A stretch of DNA of 64,000 nucleotides, from contig BSYO01000004.1 in the NCBI GenBank assembly GCA_033239525.1, positions 28,682,037 to 28,746,036 of the forward strand, given 5' to 3'. The stretch comes from Nepenthes gracilis (Eukaryota > Streptophyta > Magnoliopsida > Caryophyllales > Nepenthaceae). Under the pieces are notes generated by a model that saw only the letters and a list, made by a program, of their open reading frames with translations, was not told the DNA's origin and made no database searches. Below are positions 1-10,133 of this stretch, piece after piece. Both the position numbers and the translations under genes were made by a program. Each line of letters opens with the position of its first letter. Within the stretch, counting starts at the first letter, position 1.

Positions 1-623
1 GCCGAGAGCTTTCTTTGGACACGTGAAGCCAATAGTACGCGGACTCAGTCGGACTACAAAGTAAGACAGTAAGGGACGAGGATCAATTTGTCCGAGAGCA
101 TGCCAACTCAGCTACTTCACAAACTACTAAGGAATGCGTAAATCCCGCCCACACGCCGCCGCGCCGTCATCAGCCAATCCCAGGCATGCCCTGTAAACAT
201 TCTGTCCCATTGGCGTCGGCTCACCAAACACGCCGAGCGTGCACACGGCATGGAGAGTCGGGCAGAGTTTAGCCGCCCTCCGGTAGGCCTTAGTAGCCTC
301 ATGGGCATTCCCAACGGCTACATTTTGCCCCTATAAATATTCACTTAAGGCATTCGGAGAAAGGATCTGGGCTAGCGAGTAAAAAAGCTCAAGAAGAGAT
401 AAAGAGTTGAGAACCTTGTAGAATTTGTAAGAAACAACGGTCAACTAGTGAAAATCTTTCTCGGGCTCTCAAATTTCGTGGTTTTTCCTTATTTCAAAGA
501 GGGTTTCCCATAAAACTTGCGTGTTCACTCTCTCTCACAACTCGCTTTCACTTATTCTCTTATGTTGCGCTTGTTTGGATTCACACGCGTCGCCTACATA
601 CGGACTCGGACTCGAACGCAACA
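1..623 (+). repeat. 5' LTR of E1, left end outside window
   Basis: This aligns along its whole length with 8110-8772. It ends in CA (622-623) directly before the primer-binding site. A TATA box (TATAAATA, 332-339) sits inside a 93-bp block (281-373) that matches the 3' LTR without a mismatch, while the flanks differ by many indels. Confidence 0.92.
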
Positions 624-624
624 T

Positions 625-641
625 TGGCGCCGCTGTGGGAA
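625..641 (+). other. Primer-binding site of E1
   Basis: TGGCGCCGCTGTGGGA-type sequence follows the 5' LTR after one base. It is close to the TTGGCGCCGTCTGTGGGA form common in plant Tat-like Gypsy elements, where a tRNA 3' end primes minus-strand synthesis. One T seems to be missing after GCCG. I did not assign the tRNA. Confidence 0.75.
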
Positions 642-1217
642 GAGGACAAAAAGCCAACTTCTCACTTTCCTAGACCACGTCTAACCACACATGACTTTTA
701 CTTCCGAGCATCATAATATGGTGAGCACCGGCCTTGACCCAGCCGCCTCCGCCGCGACTCAACACTGCCGGCAGGATGTCCCAAACCCGGTGTGGGCATG
801 AAAACCATCGTGATCCGGTTGTCGAGAGACTTAGCGGCGAAAGTTGACGACATATCCAAAGTTTCGCTCTTTGCGCAAGTTCCGGGGCTCCCGATCCGAA
901 GCGGAGGAAGGAGGCGCGAGCGCCAAAACCAGGCAAGAGCCACGGGAACCCAGGTGGCCTCAAGCGGCAGGATCCCTCGAGGACTAGAGGATCACCTTGG
1001 TCCCCGATCTCAGGGAAATCAGAAAACTGCGCCGAGAGGCGGTGCATGTCGTGGGCCAAGAAGGACCCCAGAAAGACCAACAAGCCACCGGCCCTAACGA
1101 CCGAGGCACCTCCTCAACGAGGAGCGCAGCTCCACCCCATGTGGAGGAAAAGTTAGAGAAAGTCCGAACTATTTGGGGAGAGCAATGGAGCGAGCATCCC
1201 CCATCCAAACAAGAAAG

Positions 1218-1690
1218 TTCAAAATGCCAAACCTAGAGGCTTACGATGGGAGTGCTGATCCCATGGACCATCTTAACTTTGTTCCGAGAGCATTTGAGCC
1301 TCCGACTAGATGAGGCCACCATGTGCAATGCTTCCCCCGATGGTAAGGGGGACGCAAGAGTATGGTTTCACGGGATGCTGCGGGCTCCATTGGCACCTTT
1401 GGCGGCGGCGTTTTTGATGCACTCGCCTCTAGTAGAAAGACGGAGAAACAACCACGGCATCTCACTCGCATGAAGGGGTGCCGGAGAGCCTTTCTTGGCC
1501 GGATTCGTTGGGCGAGGCCGAGGCCAGGTCATCAGCCGGACGGAGTGAAGCTAAATGCTTTCTTATCCGGGCTGGAGGGGGTGCTTTCTTTAAGCATCTC
1601 ATCCATAAGGGCCCTCACACCTTCGAAGAGGCCGAGGCCGTGGGGCCTACATAGCGGGAGGAGGCCAATGAAGCAAAGCGTCCGGGAGAA
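1218..1690 (+). pseudogene. Gag remnant of E1
   Basis: Across shifting frames one reads MPNLEAYDGSADPMDHLNF, then RVWFHG, GSIGTF, SSRKTEK and LNAFLSGL. These are the conserved phrases of the capsid-like domain (retrotrans_gag) of Tat-type Gypsy elements, which packages the genomic RNA. The order is right, but single-base losses and gains break the frame every 50-150 bp and no ORF covers the domain. The stretch between the primer-binding site and 1218 should hold the gag N-terminus and is unreadable. A nucleocapsid zinc knuckle was not found. Confidence 0.75.
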
Positions 1691-2129
1691 GGAGGAGAGC
1701 TACCTTCGAGGCGTTGGAGATAAAGAGAAAGGGGGACTTCCGCAGTCCCCCATTTGTGGACGGCTCACGGGAAGTTTGAGCCGGCCGTCCAGAGAGACGC
1801 GCCGCCATCCACCTCACTCCTATAAATAACACTGCACAAATGTGCTAATGCAGATCCGAGGAGAAGTTCGTGCCACTCGGGAATCCCATCGGACAAAATC
1901 TGCGACTTCCACCGGATCACGCCATCAAGACTGAAGTCATTGCGGGGAGATTCAAGAGCTAATAAAGAGGGGCACCTGTTTTTTCTGCAGACCTGGACAA
2001 TCCTCCGAGCGGGCCTTCAGTCCAAGTGGAACCCCCGAGGAACCGGTTGCGGCGGGGTTGTGAACATGGTGTCAACCCCGGTCGGGCCGGGAGAGCGACT
2101 GGGCCCAGCGCCTCCAAAAGGCCGAGGGC

Positions 2130-2350
2130 GAGTACTAGGGGACGATATAATTTGCTTTAGCAAAGAGGATATGGCCCATGTAACTTCCCCATTTGTGATC
2201 CTTTGGTTATGTGAAAGACTCGTTTTAGGCAGAGCCAATGACTACCGTATGAAGCGAGTCTTTGTTGATAATGAAAGTTCCCGAAATTTGCTTTATCTTG
2301 ATGCCTACCTTAAGCTTGGACTAAAGAGACATCAAATGAAATCCCGGAGG
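2130..2350 (+). pseudogene. Aspartic protease remnant of E1
   Basis: One frame reads DDIICFSKEDMAHV followed by RVFVDNESSRNLLYLDAYLKLGL. It corresponds to the retropepsin of plant Tat elements, which cleaves the gag-pol polyprotein and whose active site is usually VDNGSS-like. Here the position after Asn is Glu instead of Gly (VDNESS), so this copy would be inactive even if it were in frame. It lies between gag and RT as expected. Confidence 0.75.
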
Positions 2351-2699
2351 GGCACCGTATGGACTTGATAATGAGCCAGGTCGACCCAGTATCGTGCAAC
2401 CGGAAGTCACACCGAGAACGCCCAGGACGGCTTCAAAGGTCCTCACCTTTCTTGTGGTGGACCTCCCCGTCCGTTTACAACGCGATTCTCGGACGTCGTG
2501 CCTTGCTACCTTTGAAGCGGTGACTTCCATCCCGCATTTAAAGATGAAGTTTCCAACTCCGTGACGGTGTAGGGAAGTACTCGGAGCCGAGGCCCCACCG
2601 AGGATGTGCTACCTATCGCAGTCACGCAGACTCCCCTTCCGAGACCAATGGAAGACCTCGACCTCGGAGACGAGGCAACACTACAACAGCGCGGCCGTT

Positions 2700-3420
2700 G
2701 AACCAACCTTGCGAGTTCCTCTCGGACCCAGGGACCCGAGAGAAGTGCGTCCAGATAGGAGCTCTCTTGAAGAGCCCGTCCGAGACCAACTCACGAGATT
2801 TCTAAAGGAGAACTCGGACGTATTTGCTTGGTCCCAGCGGACATGCCGGATCTCTCCCGAGATAATAGTGCACAAGCTTGGCATGGATCCACACCCACAA
2901 GCCCAAGACAAAAGCAGAAATTACTCGGCTGAAAAAGCTAGTGGCCGTCCCAGGAGGAAGTGAAGAAGCTCTGGACGCAGGATTCATCCGAGAGGTACAA
3001 TACCGGATTGGCTCGCCAACGTAGTGATGGTGAAGAAGAATAGTGGAAAGTGGAGGATGTGCATAGATTTCACGGATCTTAACAAAGCTTGCCCCGAAAG
3101 ACTTTCCACTCCCCGAGGATCGACCAGTTGGTAGACTCAACGTCCGGACACGTCTTCTCTCTTTATGGATGCTTACACAATCGGATAAGAATGTGCCCAC
3201 ATCTTTCTGATGCCCTTTGGTCTCAAGAACGCGGGCGCGACGTACTCAACGGCCGGGGTCTAAAATGTTCAAGGATCTTGTGGAAGTCTTGGGCGACTTA
3301 CTCGTGAAAAGCACCATCTCGAGGACTTAAGTGGAAACCTTCCGAGTGAGGGCCCATGGGATGAAGTTGAACCCCGAATGTGATTCGGGGTGACTAAGTT
3401 CCCGGGCTATATAATGTCGC
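2700..3420 (+). pseudogene. Reverse transcriptase remnant of E1
   Basis: FLKENSDVFAW, ISPEIIVHKLGMDP, ANVVMVKKNSGKWRMCIDF, DLNKACP, PRIDQLVDST and GMKLNPE can be read in order in changing frames. This is the N-terminal half and palm of a Ty3/Gypsy RT, which copies the element RNA into DNA. The catalytic Y/F-x-D-D region (about 3200-3300) is scrambled: the expected YVDD is not readable and the segment looks shortened. At 3421-3480 an AT-rich stretch unlike the rest interrupts the RT to RNase H transition. Confidence 0.8.
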
Positions 3421-3479
3421 AGTTATTTTTAAACATGCAATTTTAAAGACTTAACCCTTTTTTTTATATTATTTTTCTT

Positions 3480-4030
3480 GAGGGCACTCAGGGACCAAAG
3501 ACCAAAGGCTTCCATTGGATGATTGCGAAGGCGCTTCGGGGCCTCTATCTATTCCTCTCCCCAGCTTCTCCTCGGTAAGAGGAACTTATTTATTGAATTA
3601 AGCTCGGCCTTGGTGAGAGAATTCCAAGGGAACCATAATTTTTAAAAGATCCTAGGAGATTCGTACTAGTAACTCCGATAAGGCCTTACTTCCGTAAAAT
3701 AGTGGTCTATTCCAATAGGACCCTTATACGGGCGATAAATGGGCTATTGAGTAACAACATCGACCCAGATGAAAGGCCGTGCCCTTATTTTAAACCCGGC
3801 CGATATTAGAATCATAATCTCCATGTGGACTCCTCCAAGGATGGCTACTACTAATCGAAATCAAGTACTCCTTGACCTTGGGATTCCGGCCACCAATAAC
3901 GCCGCGAATACGAAGCCTTGATTACGGGACTACGATTGGCAAAGGAATGTACTTTGGTTTATAGTGATTCAGTGGTGATCAACCAAGTCCTCGGGATTTT
4001 TTCAAAATCCTCGGCTAAATTAGTGATCTC
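3480..4030 (+). pseudogene. RNase H remnant of E1
   Basis: Readable pieces include LGIPATNNAAN around 3880-3905 and a YSDSVVINQVLG phrase at 3960-3995. They match the plant Gypsy RNase H, where a DFPATNNEAEYEAL phrase and a YSDSQLVVNQ phrase carry catalytic acidic residues. The Glu of NNEAEY appears lost, and frames change several times. The domain normally removes the RNA strand of the RNA-DNA hybrid during reverse transcription. Confidence 0.65.
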
Positions 4031-4129
4031 GGGTTTGAGCGATGAATTTATAAAAGCAAACCATTTATAAATAAAATAGATCATAAACACTGGATGACCG
4101 ATTATAAGATATCTCACGGACGGTATTTT

Positions 4130-4880
4130 GCCCGAGGATCACGTTCTAAAATATTAAATCGACCTTAAGGAGGTATCTCCGGGAGGTGAAAAATATTCAA
4201 AATAATGAGGCAAGACTATTGGCCTACGAAAATAATTGGACTTTGTGCGTAAGTTTAAATCCATAGCAACTTGAACCCGCCCCACTAATATTTTTGGCCT
4301 TTTGCAAATAGGGGCTATAGACCATTCATTTAAAGAAAGTTCCTCATTGTCGGGATAGATATAAGTGGGTGGAAGCGGCAACCCTCGCACGGATAACGGA
4401 ACAGAACGCAACGGAGTTTCTTGGCCAATGCATCGTCAAAGAGCCACATTGTATCAAATAACACGGTACATTTTCTAGGAATTAACTGGTCCACATACCC
4501 TCGAAGCCAACGGCCGGTGGAGGTCACAAATCGAACAATCTCGGGAAAATTGATAGACTACATCCTAGTTTGAGAATCGAACAAGAGACCCCCTTTAGCC
4601 TTTGCAAAAGTGGAAGTCTTGCAAGAGAGTTTCTCCCAAAGTAGAAAGCACCCCCGGTCCTCAATAAGACCATTAAAAGAGGCCCGCGACCGGAGCGCGA
4701 CTATGCTATCTATCTTTTTTTTACTGGGTAAAGGCACGGCAGATTTGAGGTTGGAATTTGGTAAGAATCAAAGAATGCTAGAACAAACTAATAGGGGCCC
4801 TTCATCCTTCGAGATGGGGCATAAAGACCGGGAGGGTATTTTTTAAACGCCAAGCACCTCGGGAAGTACTATCGAAGGCA
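4130..4880 (+). pseudogene. Integrase remnant of E1
   Basis: A frame at 4359-4440 reads YKWVEAATLARITEQNATEFL, the phrase that follows the second part of the integrase core (DYFTKWVEA...) in plant Gypsy pol. The end, near 4835-4870, reads FLNAKHLGKYY, the usual C-terminal WNAKHLKKYY-like end of Tat pol. Between them are stop codons and indels, and no DDE triad can be assembled. Integrase after RNase H is what marks E1 as Gypsy rather than Copia. Confidence 0.7.
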
Positions 4881-4989
4881 GCCCAGAGTGCCCATAATTA
4901 TCACTTGTAAAGAAGGTCATAAATGGAGATTGGAAAAAACGTTGCAAGTGCGTTATAAAAGTCTATTTGATACATTTGCAAAGAAACTC

Positions 4990-5425
4990 TTCCGTCCGAA
5001 AGAGGTCAAAAAAAGAGAGAAACTTTTAAAGAGGTCGAAATAAAAATTCCATCCGAGCGGCCCAAGAGGTCGAAATAAAAACTTTCCCCGAGAGGCCTAA
5101 AAAAAACTTTATTCCGTCCGAGCGCCCCAGTCGAAATAAAAAAACTCCGGTTCCGTCCGAGCCGCGGCCCCGAGGTCGAAATAAAAACTTTAAAATAAAA
5201 ACTTCGGTTCCGTCCCGAGCGCCCCGATGGTCGAAATAAAAACCGGTTCCGTCCGAGCGGCCCAAGAGGTCGAAATAAAAACTTCGGTTCCACCCGAGCG
5301 CCCAAGAGGTCGAAATAAAAACTTTCCTGAGCGTGAAAGAGGTCGAAATAAAAACTCGGTTCCCTGTCCGAGCGTAATAAAAACTTTCCGTCCGAGCAAC
5401 CCAAGAGGTCGAAATCAAAGAAATT
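4990..5425 (+). repeat. Degenerate tandem-repeat block inside E1
   Basis: About ten imperfect copies share the core GAGGTCGAAATAAAAACTT, followed by a variable spacer of the type CGGTTCCGTCCGAGCGGCCCAA. The period is roughly 35-50 bp and drifts between copies. The block lies directly after the integrase end and before the antisense ORF. Amplified tandem repeats in this untranslated region are known from Tat/Retand elements. Because the repeat has few stops it creates long spurious ORFs on both strands. Confidence 0.85.
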
Positions 5426-5699
5426 TGGTTCCGTCAAAATTCAAGGACTTGGTTTCATCCAAACATCACTAGAGAACAAGGCTTAACGAAAAGCAAGAAA
5501 GATTGATACGGCCCGGGCGTTGCCAAATTTGATGTCTTATTCCGTCAAATACATACATGTACAGAAGGAGATGAAAAAAATCTAATCTAAGGAGTCGGGG
5601 CTGGCTTCCCCGAACACTCTTGTTGGGAGGCTCTCAAGGCTGCAGTTCACGAGACCGAGGTCCCCGTGAATCAAGTGGTCCTTAAGGCCCCGGAGGCGC

Positions 5700-7513
5700 G
5701 TGGGTCGAGAGGCGGCCCTAGGCCGAGAAGAGCCGGGAAAGGGCCTCCGTCAACCCAAAAGATAAGTCCGCTACCGTCAAGGCATTGGCGTTTCGTGGGT
5801 CAAGAAGGGCGATCGGGAACCGCGGATGAATCAGCAACACTCGACGACACATGTTGACGCCTGTCCCCGATGTTTGCCCTCCGTGTAGCCTAATCTCCGC
5901 GGACGATATGGAAGACCTCAACTTCTCCTCCGGGTAATAGAGCCCGTCTTGAAGCACTGATCTTTGGTCCCGGCCGAGCTTCATGGTGTCCTCCAAAGAG
6001 GCTATCTTTCTTCAAAGGAATCTCGGACCTTTGTGCCGCCTCCTAAAGACTTTAAGGCCTCTATTTTGGAGAAGCCCCTGACAACCCCTCCACCATCAAG
6101 CGTTGATCCTACCAGTGTTTGAGCCGCATCAAAAGAGCAAAAATTATTAGAGGAAGGAATGAAAAAGCGAAGGCCTGGACACTCAGAGAAAAATGAAAGT
6201 ACCACGGAAACGAGGAAGTCGCCGCTTAATGGCCTCCCCCATGGACTCGGGCGCTTGGGCCTCGCAAAGGGGCGCCCGCCGGGAACTTCGACGTCCACCT
6301 CGGATGAAGGAGCGCCAGGAATGAGGTTGCCTCGGGGCCCAACGTCAATAAACGCCATCTCTTCCCGAGAACGCCGAAGTCGTGGCGCCTTGATTTCCTC
6401 TCGCCAAGGATCTCGGCCTGATTGGCTTGGACTGCAACGGCGGGGAGCTCAGCAAGCGTCTCCGAGGACGGCTCAATAACCGCTTCCGCTTCAGCCTCCT
6501 CGTCAACCGGAGGTTGCGCCTCGCTTCTCCTTCAACCTGGGCGCCCTCCACATTGGTGGCCTCGGGTGAATCGTCAGTGAAGCCCGAGACCTCACCAGTG
6601 AACTCAGCGGGGACGTCAGGCATTGGCTCATCGCCGGGAGATTGGACGTCAGGAATCTCCACGATGTCCCTAATAATTGTGGAAACAACGCTGGAGATTG
6701 CGGCCTGCGTCCTCGGCTTCTCGAAGAGGGGAGCGATAGGTTCGTCGCCATCATCGGACGAGGACGGCTCAACGATTGTTGCCGAAGGCTTTGAGCTCTC
6801 TCCCGGACGACTTGTCTTCGAAGCCTTGACCTTTATCCTCAGGGGCTGGGCTTTTTTCTTCAGATTCTTTCTTTTCTTCCCCAAGGACAGAGAAGTGACA
6901 GTGCCGCCAGGAGAAGGTAACCACTCAGCCTTAGCAAGATTTTCGGGTGACAACCAAACGTTTCGCTTATTTTCGTGGAAACTCCCCAAGTTGGCCGTTA
7001 TCAACCCTAGAAGTTCCTGGACGGCATCCCTCTCCTCTTTTGAGGGATCAGAACAATAATGGTTGGCTACATTCCCCCATCCATTGGGAATGCGCCAGTC
7101 CTCGGGGGTAGCCAAAAAGAAGAACTTGTCTTTCCACCTTTTGGTGGAGTCTGGATTCCCCCCACACATAACAGCAAACTCTGGGCGGGGGGTCATGGTG
7201 ACCCACTCAAGATTATGTGTAAACCTGAACATAATCTTGACAACTTGCGCATTTAGACGCCTCCCATGACATCTAAGAAAGACACCCAAGTACCTGGGCG
7301 TTTGGTTGAAGCCTCGCAAAGGGCACTCAAGCGCGCCATAATCGCATGGAACTCCTCTCGCACTTGGAATCGAAGCCCACCCTTAAGGTGGACCTCGTAG
7401 ACGGTGATAAAGCCGGGAGGATCACGTGCGCTTTCGGTGGGCCACAGAACCGTCATCACCATGGAACCGGGGATGGCATAATAACCCTCTCCGGCGATTC
7501 GAAGTGATATCAA
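5700..7513 (-). pseudogene. Antisense extra ORF of E1, plant gypsy-type transposon protein (Transposase_28-like)
   Basis: Minus-strand reading from 7513 (a TTG; no convincing ATG) gives YYAIPGSM, then DPPGFITVYEVHLKGGLRF, the N-terminal signature of a widespread plant retroelement ORF family often labelled putative gypsy type transposon. A frameshift between 7319 and 7253 leads into a 324-codon frame (7319-6345) with RWKDKFFFLATPEDWRIPNGW, the second half of the domain, then a Lys/Ser/Pro-rich basic linker. Further pieces to about 5700 (CRRVLLIHP and neighbours) look like the C-terminal region. It lies opposite in strand to gag-pol, between pol and the 3' LTR. A pyrimidine-rich leader precedes it on its own strand. 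Biochemical function is unknown. Family assignment is by recognised motifs. Confidence 0.75.
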
Positions 7514-7990
7514 TACCGAAAGTAGAGCAAAAACTCAAGAAGAAACGAAGAAAACGTCGAATGAAGGAGGAAGATCAAACGCAGGAAGGATGGAAGTGAT
7601 TTTTGTGAGGAAGGAAAATCAATTTACGGATTTGAAAACTTAAAAGGCGCCATCATTGCCACACGGCCACGCGTCCGGTTGGTTCCTTCGGACGTGATGA
7701 GTATTCCCGAGACGACCGACAACGTCAATCCCGCATTTAATTCTCTGCAGGCCAAAACGACGGCGCCACATGTTCTCAAATGTAAAAACCCCGGATTCTA
7801 ACAGATCGACTTTGACAGCTTCGAGAACATTGATTGTCGCGGACAAAGCTTGAAACCAAATCCGCACTTAGAAGCGTCATCACTCCTCGGGCGATCAGCA
7901 CGCGAGCGGATGGACTTCTACAAACGACCCATCTTGAAAAATGGTGGTGTTGAAGAGACATGCCAAACGGTCGAGGACTTCGAACCCTTT

Positions 7991-8005
7991 GGCATGGGGG
8001 GCTAG
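7991..8005 (+). other. Polypurine tract region of E1
   Basis: GGCATGGGGGGCTAG directly precedes the TG start of the 3' LTR at 8006. A G-run next to the LTR is the expected plus-strand primer site. Five bases (GCTAG by context) lie between the G-run and the LTR, so the tract may be mutated. Confidence 0.6.
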
Positions 8006-8772
8006 TGTTGGTTCCATTATCCGGGGGTCCTAAAATTAGTACGGGAATCGGACGAGCGTTTTGAGAGAGGTCCAAGTTGTCATGCGCCCGGATCTCATTC
8101 GACGCGATATGGCAACTTTCTTTGGACGCGTGGGCCAATAGTACGCGGACTCGAACTACAAAGTAAGACAAGTAGGGACGAGGATCCATTGTCCGAGCAT
8201 GCCAACTCGGCTACTTTACAAACTACCAAGGAATGCTAAATCCCTTACACGCCGCGCCAGTCATCGGCATTCCCGAGCATGCCCTATCACCTCAAAACCG
8301 ACATTCTGGCGCAAAGCATGGCCATTGACGGCGTCACCACCAAACACGCCATGCGCCACACAGCATGGCATGTGTGCAGAGTTGGTAGCCGCCCTCCCGG
8401 TAGGCCTTAGTAGCCTCATGGGCATTCCCAACGGCTACATTTTGCCCCTATAAATATTCACTTAAGGCATTCGGAGAAAGGATCTGGGCTGGCGAGTAAA
8501 AAAGCTCAAGAAGAGATAAAGAGTGTACTCAGAACCTTGTAACTTGTAAGAAACAACGGTCAACTAGTGAAAATCTTTCTCAGGCTCTCAGCCTCGTGGT
8601 TTTTCCCTCATTTCAAAGAGGGTTTCCCACCTAAAAACTTGCGTGTTCACTCTCTCTCACAACTCTCGCTCGCCCAAGAACAGTTCACTTATTCTCTTGT
8701 GTTGCGCTTGTTTCCGTCCGCCTGACGTCATCACACGTCAGCTACGTATGGCACTCGGACTCGAACGCAACA
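8006..8772 (+). repeat. 3' LTR of E1
   Basis: It runs from TGTTGG at 8006 to CAACA ending at 8772, about 767 bp, with the TATA box TATAAATA at 8449-8456. It pairs with 1-623. The block 8398-8490 is identical to 281-373 in the other LTR. Sequence after 8772 turns abruptly AT-rich, marking the element boundary. Confidence 0.92.
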
Positions 8773-8904
8773 CTATTATTTTTGATAATATTTTAAATAA
8801 TAATAATATTATTTTTATTTAAATCTTAATATTTTTAATTTTAAATAATAAATTATTTAATATAAAATATGCATGTTATATTATCAAATTTTATATTTGA
8901 TGGA

Positions 8905-9545
8905 TACGGTCCGAGACGAGTTAACCCAGTAGTCAATTGGATAAAATGCCCAAATATTGACAGTCCTACATAAGAAGCCACAAAACCAATCGACGTGAAC
9001 TAAAAGATACAATATAAGCAATCAGATATTAAAGGATCATAATGATCGTTTAATGACCTAATATAAAGGGCAAATATAAAGTTTTCGTAACTGGTAGCCA
9101 AGTGGCCCCATCATTGAAGTGGGACAACTGTTACATCATACAAATAATGTTACTCATTACTAATTCGAAATAATATCATGCACATATATTGATCTTAGGT
9201 ATTGACCAATTAAATTGTATTTTTGGTTATAAATAAAGTTTCTCCCCAGATAAGGAGAAAAAATAAAAAAAAGGAAAGGAAAAAAAGGCTATTCCATCAT
9301 ACAAGTGCATTAAAAATGAGTATAGCCTTTCAAATATACATTCATCCCCATCCACTCAAATTTTCTTCATTTGTTTCTTCATATCTTTCAAATCTGAATA
9401 AAAAGATTATTAATCTGATTGTCGGATGATATACTGAAGAATAAGTCTCGCATATCCTCACCTCTAATTCCTTTTTATATTAGTGTACAGGATTTAGATT
9501 TTAAATTATGAAAATCAAACCCGTTATTATTTAGATATTTGAGTA
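8905..9545 (+). repeat. LTR-like dispersed repeat, copy A
   Basis: It shares the order of a TATAAAT-type box with a CTCCCC stretch (9227-9250), GAGTATAGCC (9318), and TCTGATTGTCGGATGATATA with AAGTCTCG (9414-9450) with copies at 26522, 28430 and 30856. The motif resembles the CTGATTTGAGCGTCGGAG phrase near the end of many plant LTRs. No coding domains lie next to it. It is probably a decayed solo LTR; the ends are approximate. Confidence 0.5.
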
Positions 9546-10095
9546 AATCTAAATAGCTCCATAGTTCATACGGCATTTCAAATTTACGGGACACATCAAT
9601 ATTAATGATGTCTTACTATTTATTTTTCCTTACATAAAGAAAATAAAAATATTATTCTATTTATTAAAATATTTTCTTTTCATGAATAACAATTTATCAT
9701 GTTATACTTGATAAATCAAACTCAATTATAACATGATGAAGATTGATGATCCAACACGATAGAATTCAACTTATCAAATGTTGGAGATTGTATATCATTT
9801 TTGTTCTATTTTAATTATCCATCACAATGAAAATATCTTAACTGTTAAACTGATTATAGATGCAATTGGAAGATAGTTGAAATGGTTAAATATTTTTTTA
9901 AACATTTATTTTACAATTTACAAACTTATAAGTGTTTATTATACTAACCAAAACCTAATATTAAGCAAAGTATTATCAATTACTAGCAATTTTATATTTG
10001 ATCAGGATGATTATATTTTTATTTTATAATTTTGATGATAAAAGTACATATAAAATTTAAATAAATAATAATAAGTATATATTAAAATTATTAAA

Positions 10096-10100
<5 letters not shown>

Positions 10101-10129
<29 letters not shown>
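10101..10129. repeat. (TA)n microsatellite
   Basis: Uninterrupted TA dinucleotides in AT-rich intergenic DNA. Confidence 0.95.

Positions 10130-10133
<4 letters not shown>

Larger units (their letters stand above)
1..8772 (+). mobile_element. Decayed Ty3/Gypsy LTR retrotransposon, Tat-like (E1)
   Basis: Two copies of the same LTR (1-623 and 8006-8772) flank a primer-binding site, gag, protease, RT, RNase H and integrase remnants in Gypsy order (integrase last), a tandem-repeat block and an antisense ORF. The gag, RT and RNase H phrases match the plant Tat/Retand/Ogre group of Ty3/Gypsy, and an extra ORF plus tandem repeats before the 3' LTR are known in that group. Coding parts are broken by many small indels and stops, so the element cannot move by itself. 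About 100 bp of the 5' LTR lies left of the window, so the target duplication cannot be checked. The lineage call is inferred from motifs, not from a tree. Confidence 0.9.

Noticed and set aside
5006..5437. Long minus-strand ORFs of 130-143 codons rich in Phe, Arg and Ser
   Set aside because: They are produced by the tandem repeat, whose unit happens to lack stops in several frames.
6427..7059. 210-codon plus-strand ORF
   Set aside because: It is the opposite-strand shadow of the antisense E1 ORF. The recognisable domain is on the minus strand.
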